Origin: Phycisphaeraceae bacterium
GTDB lineage: Bacteria; Planctomycetota; Phycisphaerae; Phycisphaerales; UBA1924
Assembly: GCA_019636615.1 (NCBI GenBank)
Contig: JAHBXF010000001.1
Span: 558,001-622,000, forward strand
Direction: 5' to 3'
DNA length: 64,000 nucleotides
A model generated the notes under the pieces. That model was given only the letters and a program-made list of their open reading frames with translations. It searched no databases and was not told the DNA's origin. Positions within the stretch are counted from its first letter, which is position 1; each line of letters opens with the position of its first letter. The position numbers and the translations under genes were made by a program. Positions 8,201 to 16,063 of this stretch are shown in pieces.

Positions 8201-9886
8201 ATGTCAGACGCCCGCCCAGCCATCTCGCTTCTCACCACCGACGGCCCCGAGCACTTCAGCCGGACGCTCTCGCCGGATCGCCCGTACTCCATCGGCCGCC
8301 TGCGCGATTCCGACATCTGCCTGCTGCACGAGAACGTCTCTCGTCAGCACGCCTGCATCACCCACACCGCGGGCGCGTGGTACATCGTGGACCTGGCCAG
8401 CAAGTGGGGCACCTTTCTCAACGGCATCCGCCTGACCCCGCAACTGCCCGTGCCTCTGGTGGGGTCTGACCTGGTGCGCATCGGCCCCTGGACGTTCCGG
8501 GTTTCAGGCCCGGTAACCTCGCGCTCCCCGGTCACGCGGCACACCACCACCTTTGACGACAAGGCAGACGCCGCCCATAGGGTTCAGGCCGCCCCTACCA
8601 CCCTCTCGGCGGCCCGGGCCGACCGCCGCCTGAACCTGATCATCGAGTCGATGTCGCGCCTGGCGGGGAGCACGGACGAGTTGCAACTCGCCAGGTCCGC
8701 CCTGGAACTGCTCATCTCCGGGAGCGGCTTTGCCCGTGCCGCCGCGCTGCGCGTCGCCGATACCTCCAATGAAGTGGATGTGATCGCCGCGGCGTCATTG
8801 CGGCCCGGCCCCAACGGGGACCGCGTCGAACTGCTGCCCGACGACCAACTTGAGTCTGAGGGTTTCCGGTTCAGCCGGTCGCTGCTGAAAGAGGCCTCGC
8901 GGGGCCAGGCCGCCGTTCTCACGGCCGCGCAGGCTCAGATTCCCAGCAACAGCATCCACGAGATGCACATTCACTCGGCGCTGTGCCTGCCGATCACGCT
9001 CGACGAGACCGTGGTGGGCTATCTCTACCTCGACGCCCGCGGGCGCGAGAACCGGGTGCAGAGCGAGGCCGTGGCCTTTTGCGAGGCGATCACGTGGGCC
9101 TATTGCATGGCCCTGGGGAACATCAAGCGGGTGGAGCAGGCCGCGCGTGAGCGCATCCTTACCGCGGAACTGATGAGCGCCCGGGCGGTGCAGGAATATC
9201 TCACCCCGAACCTTGAGCGAGATCTCGGGCAGTACCACTACGCGGGCCGCATCGAGCCGGGCCTGTTCGTGGCGGGCGACATCTTCGACGTGATCCCGCT
9301 GCCGGGGGGGGCGTTCGCCGTGCTCGTCGGCGATGCGTCGGGCCATGGCGCCGCGGCGGGGATGCAGATGGCCGCCGTTCAGTCGCACCTCAACGCCGAT
9401 CTGCGGCGCGGGGTGGCGCTGCCAGAGGCCGTCGCCGGGCTGAACCGCTACCTCTTTGAACGCGCCCTCTCGGGCCGCTTTGTCACCCTGTGGGCGGGTG
9501 TCTTTGACGGCTCGGACACCATCCGATATGTCGATGCGGGGCATGGTCTCTGGATGATTCGTGCCCTCGATGCCACGATCCGGCACGGCGTGGATATCGG
9601 CCTGCCGCGCGGCGTTCCCCTGGGGATCGACGCCACCAGCGTCTATGAGGTTGGGCAGATCCCCCTGCACACGGGAGAGTCGTTGATCCTTTATACGGAC
9701 GGCCTGACGGAGCAACGCGACTCGCGGGGGGAGCAGTTCCGCCGCCATCGTCTGGGCCAGATCGTCGCCGCCGCGGACTCGCCGGCGGGGATGGTCCAGC
9801 GGGTTTTCGAAACCGTTGTGGACTTTTCGGGCCCGATCAGGCTCAAGGATGATGCGACGATCGTGTCGATTTTCCGTACAAAATAA
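8201..9886 (+). CDS. FHA-GAF-SpoIIE (PP2C-type) serine phosphatase
   Basis: 561 aa, soluble. An FHA domain (about 20-105: YSIGRLRDSDICL, SRQHACI, SKWGTFLNG) binds phosphothreonine peptides. A GAF-like sensor follows (about 150-300), then a RsbU/SpoIIE-type PP2C phosphatase (about 340-558) with GDIFDV, VLVGDASGHGAAAG near 372 and YVDAGHGLW near 443, the metal-binding aspartates. Such phosphatases usually dephosphorylate STAS anti-anti-sigma proteins; a STAS gene lies at 57908-58261 but is not linked. Divergent from mutS; a TACACT box at 8168-8173 could start it. Confidence 0.92.
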   Translation: MSDARPAISLLTTDGPEHFSRTLSPDRPYSIGRLRDSDICLLHENVSRQHACITHTAGAWYIVDLASKWGTFLNGIRLTPQLPVPLVGSDLVRIGPWTFRVSGPVTSRSPVTRHTTTFDDKADAAHRVQAAPTTLSAARADRRLNLIIESMSRLAGSTDELQLARSALELLISGSGFARAAALRVADTSNEVDVIAAASLRPGPNGDRVELLPDDQLESEGFRFSRSLLKEASRGQAAVLTAAQAQIPSNSIHEMHIHSALCLPITLDETVVGYLYLDARGRENRVQSEAVAFCEAITWAYCMALGNIKRVEQAARERILTAELMSARAVQEYLTPNLERDLGQYHYAGRIEPGLFVAGDIFDVIPLPGGAFAVLVGDASGHGAAAGMQMAAVQSHLNADLRRGVALPEAVAGLNRYLFERALSGRFVTLWAGVFDGSDTIRYVDAGHGLWMIRALDATIRHGVDIGLPRGVPLGIDATSVYEVGQIPLHTGESLILYTDGLTEQRDSRGEQFRRHRLGQIVAAADSPAGMVQRVFETVVDFSGPIRLKDDATIVSIFRTK

Positions 9887-10183
9887 GAACACAACGACGC
9901 ATTCAGGCAGATGGTGCTGATCTGCCCGGTACCCGGTCCCAAATTCTACCCAAGTTATCACCCCCGTCTGGGGGATGCGCTTATTCGGACGTTTCCTCGG
10001 GAGAAGAGGCCCAAAACTCGACCGGAATCGCGCTCTTTTTGAGGCAAGAATTCAAGATGCTATTGACATTTGCCCTAGATGACGTCACACTTAGGGGGCT
10101 GGGACGTGAGACACCCTGGCTCTGTGTCAGTACAAGACCTTGTCGCCCTTTGACAAGGCGAGAGACTTTAGGAGGAAAGAGAC
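9887..10183. other. Intergenic region with promoter and leader of first PEP-CTERM gene
   Basis: 297 bases. The part up to about 10058 shows no gene. The rest is the promoter module and a roughly 90-base leader ending in a strong ribosome binding site (AGGAGG at 10170-10175). Confidence 0.6.
10063..10115 (+). promoter_or_regulatory. Promoter module of PEP-CTERM gene 1 (TTGACA-17-CACACT)
   Basis: TTGACA at 10063-10068, a 17-base spacer, CACACT at 10086-10091, and 11 bases further the block GACGTGAGACACC (10103-10115). The same elements at the same spacing recur at 11459-11511 before the paralogous gene, which is the main support. Confidence 0.7.
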
Positions 10184-10885
10184 ATGATTAACCGTTTCCG
10201 CTTGTCTGCTGCCGCCCTTGCCGCGCTTGTCGCTGGCGGGGCTGTGTCCGCGTCTGGTGATGTGATCCTCACCTTGACGTACGACGACCTTGCCGGCTCA
10301 TTCGCGTATTCCGCGAACCGCACCGGCACCTTTTCTGCCGTTGCCGTGAACACTGCCCAGTTGCAGTCGGCCGGCGAAGTGTCCCGCCTGGTTCCGGGCC
10401 TTGGCACCGCCTCCTTCGAGGCCGGCTTCGCCACCAACCCGTTCAGCGCGGCTGACTTCGCCCTCAGCATCTCCGTCGCCCCCGCGATCAACCCCAACCA
10501 GGCCCTCGGTGCCGGCAGCTTCACCGCGACCGACAACGACGGCGACACCATCACCGGCACGATTTCCGGTGTGTGGGTCTACGGCGGCCCCGGGTTCATC
10601 TTCTTCAACGGCTCCCTCTCGAACGTCACCCTGAACGACAACGGCGCCGCCGACGGCACCTTTGACGGCAGCGAGTCCGGCGACTTCGCCATGGACTTCA
10701 GCCCCGCCGCGTCGCCCTTCGAAGGCGCCATCGTTCAGCTCGTCTTCGGTGGTTCCAACTTCTTCGCCTCCGGCTTCTCCGATCGGGCCACCAACATCAA
10801 CATGCAGGTCGTTCCCACGCCCGGCTCGGTCGCCCTCATGGGCCTGGCTGGCCTGACCATGGTCGGCCGCCGCCGCGCTCGCTGA
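10184..10885 (+). CDS. PEP-CTERM-type sorted secreted protein (paralogue 1)
   Basis: 233 aa, ATG with AGGAGG nine bases upstream. Signal peptide 1-24 (AALAALVAGGAVSASG). The beta-rich body contains GAGSFTATDNDGDTITG, almost identical in the next paralogue. The tail VPTPGSVALMGLAGL, then RRR, is an exosortase sorting signal: a Pro motif, a membrane helix and an Arg cluster. The protein is probably exported, processed by an exosortase/XrtA-like enzyme outside this window, and placed on the surface or matrix. Closely followed by a hairpin terminator. Ligand or structural role unknown. Confidence 0.88.
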   Translation: MINRFRLSAAALAALVAGGAVSASGDVILTLTYDDLAGSFAYSANRTGTFSAVAVNTAQLQSAGEVSRLVPGLGTASFEAGFATNPFSAADFALSISVAPAINPNQALGAGSFTATDNDGDTITGTISGVWVYGGPGFIFFNGSLSNVTLNDNGAADGTFDGSESGDFAMDFSPAASPFEGAIVQLVFGGSNFFASGFSDRATNINMQVVPTPGSVALMGLAGLTMVGRRRAR

Positions 10886-10928
10886 GACTTCTCAGCCGAG
10901 ACCACGCGTCTCTGCCCCTAGTTTCTCG

Positions 10929-10967
10929 AGAGCCTTCAAGCACCGCTTGAAGGCTCTTTTTCTTTTT
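10929..10967 (+). terminator. Rho-independent terminator after PEP-CTERM gene 1
   Basis: Twelve-base stem AGAGCCTTCAAG / CTTGAAGGCTCT around a five-base loop, followed by TTTTCTTTTT. Confidence 0.93.
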
Positions 10968-11454
10968 GCATTCGCGCTCACGCTCGTGCGTGAGCGGCAC
11001 ATCGTCCCGCAGCCGAGCCGCATGCTTCCGCAGCCGGTAAATCCGCCAGGACCACTTCACGGGCTTTGAACAGGCCCCGGGCACCCCTCCTGCTCCTCGA
11101 CGCCGCCCCGACGATGCACAACCCACCCAACGACCTGCAAGCCATCCACGGAGGTTTCGCGGAGAGGGGTGCGCTGCCCTCTAAGCCGGCCCGTTCGATG
11201 CCTCGGCGTCCTCGACCTGGTGACGCGCCCGGTCCGCGCTGTCCGAACGTCAGAACCGAGAACCCATTGAGAATGCACGGACTCTGCCCGTGGCCGGGGT
11301 CAAAGTGGGGTGTATCGTTCATACCCCTAACAAGTGCGCCCCTGTTCCCCTGGTCGTGCTGGGCGGCGGCATGTTCTGATAACTCACGCCAAAGTCCGCG
11401 AATTCTCGCCTGAACCCGAGAGTCTCGTGCTTTACACGCACTTTTTGCGTGATT
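10968..11454. other. Intergenic region between the tandem paralogues
   Basis: About 490 bases without a supportable gene. Short frames on both strands have no start signals or recognisable product. Codon-like GC patterning on the minus strand could be a decayed gene, but I cannot show it. Confidence 0.4.
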
Positions 11455-11458
11455 GCTA

Positions 11459-11511
11459 TTGACATTTGACCCCAAACACGTCACACTTGTACTGCCGAGA
11501 CGTGAGACACC
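11459..11511 (+). promoter_or_regulatory. Promoter module of PEP-CTERM gene 2 (TTGACA-17-CACACT)
   Basis: TTGACA at 11459-11464, 17-base spacer, CACACT at 11482-11487, and GACGTGAGACACC at 11499-11511, again 11 bases after the -10. The stretch GCTATTGACATTTG is identical to the first copy. Confidence 0.7.
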
Positions 11512-11582
11512 TCGGTACCCGTGTGTTCAAGAGTTCGCGGTGCCTTCCGGCACCCGAGCGAGAGATCTTTGGAGGAGAAGAC

Positions 11583-12263
11583 ATGACCAACCGTTCACGA
11601 ATTGCTCTTGCGCTGACTGCCGTTGCCGGCGGTCTTGTTTCCGCGTCTAACGCGGATGTCATCGCCACCCTGACCTACGACAGCCTCAGCGGCTCGTGGG
11701 ACAATGGCACCGGCCTTTTCACCGCCATCGCTGTTGACCAGGGCCCCAACGGCCTTCGTTCCGCTGGCGAGGCCTCCCGTATCGTCGCCACCGAAGGCAG
11801 CGCGTCGTTCAACACCGGCTTCACCGGCCGCACGACCGCCGCGTTCTCCATCAGCCTCAGCGCTGTGGCCACCATGGACCCCAACGTGAAGACCGGTGCC
11901 GGCACCTTCACCGCGACCGACACCAACGGTGACACCATCACCGGCGACATCGCCGGCGAGTGGATCAACCTCGGCAACGGCTTCGTGGTGTTCAACGGTG
12001 CCGTCGCCAACGCCTTCTTCAACAACGTCAGCCAGGACGGTGAGTTCAACGGCGAAGGCGGCTCCTTCTTCGACATGATCTTCGCCAACGGCCAGGGCCC
12101 CTACGAGGGCGCCGCCGCCAACCTGCTCTTCAACGCTGGCTCCTTCTTCACCAGCAACTTCGACAAGGTGTCTACCGGCACGCTCATCCAGATCGTCCCC
12201 ACCCCCGGCGCTCTCGCGCTCATGGGCATGGGCGGCCTGGTGGCCATCCGTCGCCGCCGCTGA
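11583..12263 (+). CDS. PEP-CTERM-type sorted secreted protein (paralogue 2)
   Basis: 226 aa from the ATG at 11583 (GGAGGAG just upstream); the frame is open further 5' but that part is promoter. Signal peptide about 1-24. The body aligns with the preceding gene along its whole length (ADVIATLTYDSLSGSW, GAGTFTATDTNGDTITG). The tail VPTPGALALMGMGGL with RRRR is the sorting signal. Gene, promoter and terminator all match those of its neighbour, so the pair arose by tandem duplication of a whole transcription unit. Function unknown; probably a surface or matrix protein. Confidence 0.88.
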   Translation: MTNRSRIALALTAVAGGLVSASNADVIATLTYDSLSGSWDNGTGLFTAIAVDQGPNGLRSAGEASRIVATEGSASFNTGFTGRTTAAFSISLSAVATMDPNVKTGAGTFTATDTNGDTITGDIAGEWINLGNGFVVFNGAVANAFFNNVSQDGEFNGEGGSFFDMIFANGQGPYEGAAANLLFNAGSFFTSNFDKVSTGTLIQIVPTPGALALMGMGGLVAIRRRR

Positions 12264-12335
12264 GTTTCTTCCGCTCGCCTCACCGGCTGAGCGGTGGCAC
12301 TCAACCGCACGACACATTGCCTCCTGAGATTCTCA

Positions 12336-12373
12336 AGAGCCTCCGGCAAACGCCGGAGGCTCTTTTTCTTTTC
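12336..12373 (+). terminator. Rho-independent terminator after PEP-CTERM gene 2
   Basis: Stem AGAGCCTCCGGC / GCCGGAGGCTCT with loop AAAC, followed by TTTTCTTTTC. Same outer stem AGAGCC as the terminator of the first paralogue. Confidence 0.93.
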
Positions 12374-12437
12374 GCCGGCTTCGTCCTTTGGCCGCGCCCA
12401 CGAGCGCCCGCATCAGCACGTGCGCCTCGGCACGCGA

Positions 12438-13079
12438 TCATCCTTCGAGTGCCGCGCGGCCCATGGGCAACTCGAACCGCTCCCGTGTACGGCAGTAGCC
12501 AAGCCCACCCATGCGCCCGATGGCGTCGAGCCCCGCGGGGTCGGTGTGCAGCCGCTCGTTCATCAATCCATCTCGCACCCACACCCTCACCACACGCCCG
12601 ATGACGATGTTGCCGCCCGAGGGCACGCCCGGGTTTGTTCTCACCACGTTGACGCACCGGCACTCGAAAGAGACCGGCGACTCGGCCACGCGCATGCACC
12701 CCACCACCCTGCAGGGCGCCCGCGTCAGGCCGGTCAGGTCAAACTCGGAATCTTCGGGGGCCAGCGGCTCCGCGGCGGCGGCCATGCGGCGCGCCATCTG
12801 TTCGCACACCACGTTGACGACGAACTCGCCGGTTCCACCCTCCGATACGGGCTTGGCGTTGCGCAGGGAATCCTTCTCGCCGCCGGTGGCCGTGTTGGCC
12901 GGGCAGAAGAGGAGCATCATGGGGTCGGAGCCCACGCCGGCGAAGAAGGAGAAGGGGGCTACGTTATCTACGCCCTGGGTTGATCGCGTCGAGACCAACG
13001 CGATCGGGCGGGGCACAATACACCCGATGAGCACCTTGTAGCGCTCGGAGGGGGTGAGTTGATCCGGGTTGATCTCCAT
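12438..13079 (-). CDS. Flavin reductase-like (FMN-binding split barrel) protein
   Basis: 213 aa from the ATG at 13079, with AGGAG upstream. The N-terminus IVPRPIALVSTRSTQGVDN and APFSFFAGVGSDPMMLLF are typical of the DIM6/NTAB flavin reductase family, which binds FMN and acts as flavoprotein reductase or oxygenase component. Residues about 95-115 (GGTGEFVVNVVCEQMARRM) belong to the same fold. A short C-terminal extension carries no known motif. It is divergent from the unknown gene at 13135. The substrate cannot be told from sequence. Confidence 0.85.
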   Translation of the reverse strand: MEINPDQLTPSERYKVLIGCIVPRPIALVSTRSTQGVDNVAPFSFFAGVGSDPMMLLFCPANTATGGEKDSLRNAKPVSEGGTGEFVVNVVCEQMARRMAAAAEPLAPEDSEFDLTGLTRAPCRVVGCMRVAESPVSFECRCVNVVRTNPGVPSGGNIVIGRVVRVWVRDGLMNERLHTDPAGLDAIGRMGGLGYCRTRERFELPMGRAALEG

Positions 13080-13134
13080 GATTCGCTCCTGCTCGCACGC
13101 GGGCGAGGCGAAGAGCGTACCACACCGGGGCGGC

Positions 13135-13527
13135 ATGAACCGACCAGACGACACAACCCCCGCCGAGGCCGGCGCGACCAACCGGGTGCAAACATGGGCC
13201 GGGTTGCTGGCTGTGTGGACCGAGTTTGCACGCCGCACGGGTGCCATCGCTGACACGAGCCCGCTGCGTCCGCTCAAGGCCGCGGCGCCGGACATCATCG
13301 CGCTTCAGGCCCTGTGCTTTGCATCGGCCGAGATCATGACCCTGCCCGCCCGGGACCGTCACGTCGCGCTCGACCTGGCCTGGGCCTCGTATCAGCGGCA
13401 CACCGCATCGCTGCGGGCCGCCTTCACGCCCATGCCCGAGGGCCTGGCCGAGTTGATCGATGACACGACCGCCGCCTTGACCACCGCCCGCGCCGCCGTC
13501 GTGGCGGCTACGGTGATTCACGAATGA
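13135..13527 (+). CDS. Hypothetical protein, coupled to lipoprotein hydrolase
   Basis: 130 aa from the ATG at 13135 (GGGGCGG upstream; weak ribosome binding site). No family recognised. Mostly alpha-helical, Ala-rich, with a hydrophobic helix near 65-85 (IIALQALCFASAEIMTL) and another at the C-terminus. No signal peptide. Its TGA overlaps the ATG of the next gene (ATGA), so the two are made together, which suggests a functional link with the lipoprotein hydrolase. Confidence 0.65.
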   Translation: MNRPDDTTPAEAGATNRVQTWAGLLAVWTEFARRTGAIADTSPLRPLKAAAPDIIALQALCFASAEIMTLPARDRHVALDLAWASYQRHTASLRAAFTPMPEGLAELIDDTTAALTTARAAVVAATVIHE

Positions 13528-14987
13528 ACACGCCCCGGCCCATACTGCCACTGGTGAAGTTGGCGCTGGTCGCCTGTGCCCTGTCGGGCGTGGGCGGCTG
13601 CGGCTATTCTCGTCACTCCGCCCTCACGCACACGCTGGACTCACCCCACACCCCGTCGCCCGCGCCGGTCTGGCCCCGCAACTACACCCAAGATCTGCCC
13701 ACCCTGCGGGCCTCGCTCTACCACGAGTATACACCCGAGGCCCCGAAGGCCCCCCCCACCGCCGAAGATCGCCCCCCGGGGTCGCTGGTATTTGGTGTTG
13801 TTGATGTGGGCGAACCGCTGGGCCAGGGATGGGTGACATACTCCCTGCTCACGCCGCTCGACCCGCCGCCGCCCGGGGGCGCCCCGGCGCTCATGACCAC
13901 CGAGGGGTTTTCGTCTGCGTCTATTTCGTATGCCGCGTGGCGCGAGCGGCCGCAGGTGCTCGACACGATTCTGGCCAAACCCGCCGACAGGCCGGCGGAG
14001 GAGGTCCGCGCTGATATCGGCCTGCTGACCGCGTCGGCCCCGTTCCGCATGCGGTTTTACCTCACGCGGCCCAGGTCCCCCTCGCGGGGCGTGGTGCTGT
14101 ATCAATGGGGCCTGTCGGGGCAACGGTTTGAAGAAAGCCTGGTCAAGGCGCTGGCCGATGACGGCTGGACGGTGCTGGCCCACGGCGGGCTCTCGTGGCG
14201 CCGGCCCGGCGCCCTCACCGTCACGCCCGAGCGCGGGAGCGCGGCGGCGCGCATCAGCGCCGCGGCCTTTGCCACCGATCGGCCGGTAGGCTCAAAGCCC
14301 GTGCCCGCAACAGCGGAGGAACAGGCCCTGTGGGCAGAGACGGCCGCGCGGCTGGCCGCGGCGGATTTCGATGATGCGCTGGGCCAATACGCGCTGGCGA
14401 CGCAGGCGGCGTACGAGTATGTACGCCGGCACCACCCGCAACTGGTGGGGGAACGGCTGGTGCTGGTGGGGAGCAGTTTCGGCGCGATCATGAGCCCCAC
14501 TCTGGCGGCGCTGATCGGGGAGAGGCTGGACGCGGCGGTGCTGATCGGCGGCGGCGCGAACTTTCTGGAAATCGCGGGCGATGAGTGGATGGATTACTAC
14601 TACTCGCGGGTGCGCGGGTATTCGTCGATCAATCTGCGGGTTCCGGCCAGGCTTCGCGCACAGGTCGCGGGCCACTACCTGAATCACAGCACGCTGGACC
14701 CCTACCACACGGCGGTTCACCTGCGGGGGGTGCCCACGCTGATGCTGCACGCCTCGTGGGACCGCATCGTGCCCTGGCGCACCGGGGACGTGCTGTGGGA
14801 GCGCGCGGGCCGGCCCGAACGGTGGGTCGGGGCCTTCGGACACCTGTGGATGTTCCTGACGCTTTCACGTCGCGCCGACGACATCGCGTCGTGGATCGAT
14901 GCGGCCTGCCCCCGCGGCTCGCCCGCCGCATCGGGGGTGCCGCGAGCCCCGGATGGAAGTCTGGCGCGCTACGATCTTCCCCCCTGA
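13524..14987 (+). CDS. Alpha/beta-hydrolase lipoprotein
   Basis: 487 aa. The lipoprotein signal (LVACALSGVGGC, Cys about residue 26) predicts membrane anchoring. Residues about 45-300 are a poorly conserved region with Pro-rich start; the hydrolase fold has a nucleophile elbow VGSSFGAIM (Ser near 317), an Asp in HASWDRIVPW near 413 and a His in GAFGHLWMFL near 439, a complete catalytic triad. Probably an esterase or peptidase of the periplasm; substrate unknown. Translationally coupled to the upstream hypothetical gene. mdh follows after 41 bases. Confidence 0.8.
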   Translation: MNTPRPILPLVKLALVACALSGVGGCGYSRHSALTHTLDSPHTPSPAPVWPRNYTQDLPTLRASLYHEYTPEAPKAPPTAEDRPPGSLVFGVVDVGEPLGQGWVTYSLLTPLDPPPPGGAPALMTTEGFSSASISYAAWRERPQVLDTILAKPADRPAEEVRADIGLLTASAPFRMRFYLTRPRSPSRGVVLYQWGLSGQRFEESLVKALADDGWTVLAHGGLSWRRPGALTVTPERGSAAARISAAAFATDRPVGSKPVPATAEEQALWAETAARLAAADFDDALGQYALATQAAYEYVRRHHPQLVGERLVLVGSSFGAIMSPTLAALIGERLDAAVLIGGGANFLEIAGDEWMDYYYSRVRGYSSINLRVPARLRAQVAGHYLNHSTLDPYHTAVHLRGVPTLMLHASWDRIVPWRTGDVLWERAGRPERWVGAFGHLWMFLTLSRRADDIASWIDAACPRGSPAASGVPRAPDGSLARYDLPP

Positions 14988-15028
14988 GTTGCAGGGGTTT
15001 CATCCACATTCTTCGAAGGGCAAGAACC

Positions 15029-16003
15029 ATGGCAACGCGTCGGGCGAAGATCAGCGTGATTGGTGCGGGTAATGTCGGCGCGACGTGCGCGCACTGGGCG
15101 GCGGCCAAGGAACTGGGCGACATCGTTCTCCTTGAGATCCCCGACCGTGCCGACTTTGCGCGTGGCAAGGCGCTGGACCTGGCCTGCTGCGGCCCGATCG
15201 AGGGGTTCGACTCTCGCATTTTGGGCACGAGCGACTACAAGGACATCGCGGGGTCTGACGTGGTGGTGATCACGGCGGGCATGCCGCGCAAGCCGGGCAT
15301 GAGCCGCGACGACCTGATCCAGGTGAACGTGAAGATCGTGAAGGACGTGAGCGAGAAGGTCCGCGAGTATGCCCCTGATTCGGTCGTGATCGTCGTGAGC
15401 AACCCGCTGGACGCGATGGTGTACACGGCGTGGAAGATCACCGGGTTCCCCACGCACCGCGTGATGGGCCAGGCGGGCGCGCTCGACGTGGCGCGGTTCA
15501 AGACCTTCCTGTCGTTCGAACTGGGCTGCTCGGTGGAAGACATCACGGCCCTGCTGCTGGGCGGGCACGGTGACGACATGGTTCCGCTGCCACGCCTGAC
15601 GAGCGTCGGGGGCATCCCCATCACCGACCTGCTGCCGGCCGAGCGGATCGCCGCGTGCGTGGAGCGGGCCAAGGTGGGTGGGGGCGAGATCGTGAAACTG
15701 ATGGGGACGAGCGCGTATTACGCCCCGGCGAGCGGCACCATTCAGATGGTGGAGTCGATCGTTCGCGACAAGAAGCGGATCATCCCCTCGGCGGTGTACT
15801 GCGAGAGCGAGTTCGGTGTGGCCCCCGGCGCGTCCGGGAAGGGCTACTTCGTGGGGGTTCCCGCGGTGCTGGGCGCCAAGGGGGTCGAAAAAGTGGTGAC
15901 CTTCGCGATGACGCCCGATGAGCAAAAACTGATGGACGAATCCGTCAGCCATGTGAAAGACCTTGTGTCGGCCGTGGTCAAACTGTTCCCAGAACTCGCC
16001 TGA
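15029..16003 (+). CDS. mdh: Malate dehydrogenase (LDH-like type)
   Basis: 324 aa from the ATG at 15029. Oxidises malate to oxaloacetate with NAD in the citric acid cycle. Rossmann motif VIGAGNVGATCA at 9-20; MPRKPGMSRDDL near 82, where Arg (not Gln as in lactate dehydrogenases) marks malate specificity; VSNPLDAM near 127; catalytic His in LLGGHGDDMVPL near 179. Length is normal for the family. A TACGAT box in the end of the preceding gene (about 14970) may drive it, but read-through from the hydrolase gene is also possible. Confidence 0.95.
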   Translation: MATRRAKISVIGAGNVGATCAHWAAAKELGDIVLLEIPDRADFARGKALDLACCGPIEGFDSRILGTSDYKDIAGSDVVVITAGMPRKPGMSRDDLIQVNVKIVKDVSEKVREYAPDSVVIVVSNPLDAMVYTAWKITGFPTHRVMGQAGALDVARFKTFLSFELGCSVEDITALLLGGHGDDMVPLPRLTSVGGIPITDLLPAERIAACVERAKVGGGEIVKLMGTSAYYAPASGTIQMVESIVRDKKRIIPSAVYCESEFGVAPGASGKGYFVGVPAVLGAKGVEKVVTFAMTPDEQKLMDESVSHVKDLVSAVVKLFPELA

Positions 16004-16063
16004 CCAAACATAATCCTTCCGGCCTTGGGCCGGAGTGCACAACTTCCTGAACGGAACACCGCG

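Noticed and set aside
10978..11484. 168-codon minus-strand frame between the PEP-CTERM paralogues
   Set aside because: It would cross the second promoter module and has no start signals, conserved motif or compatible product.
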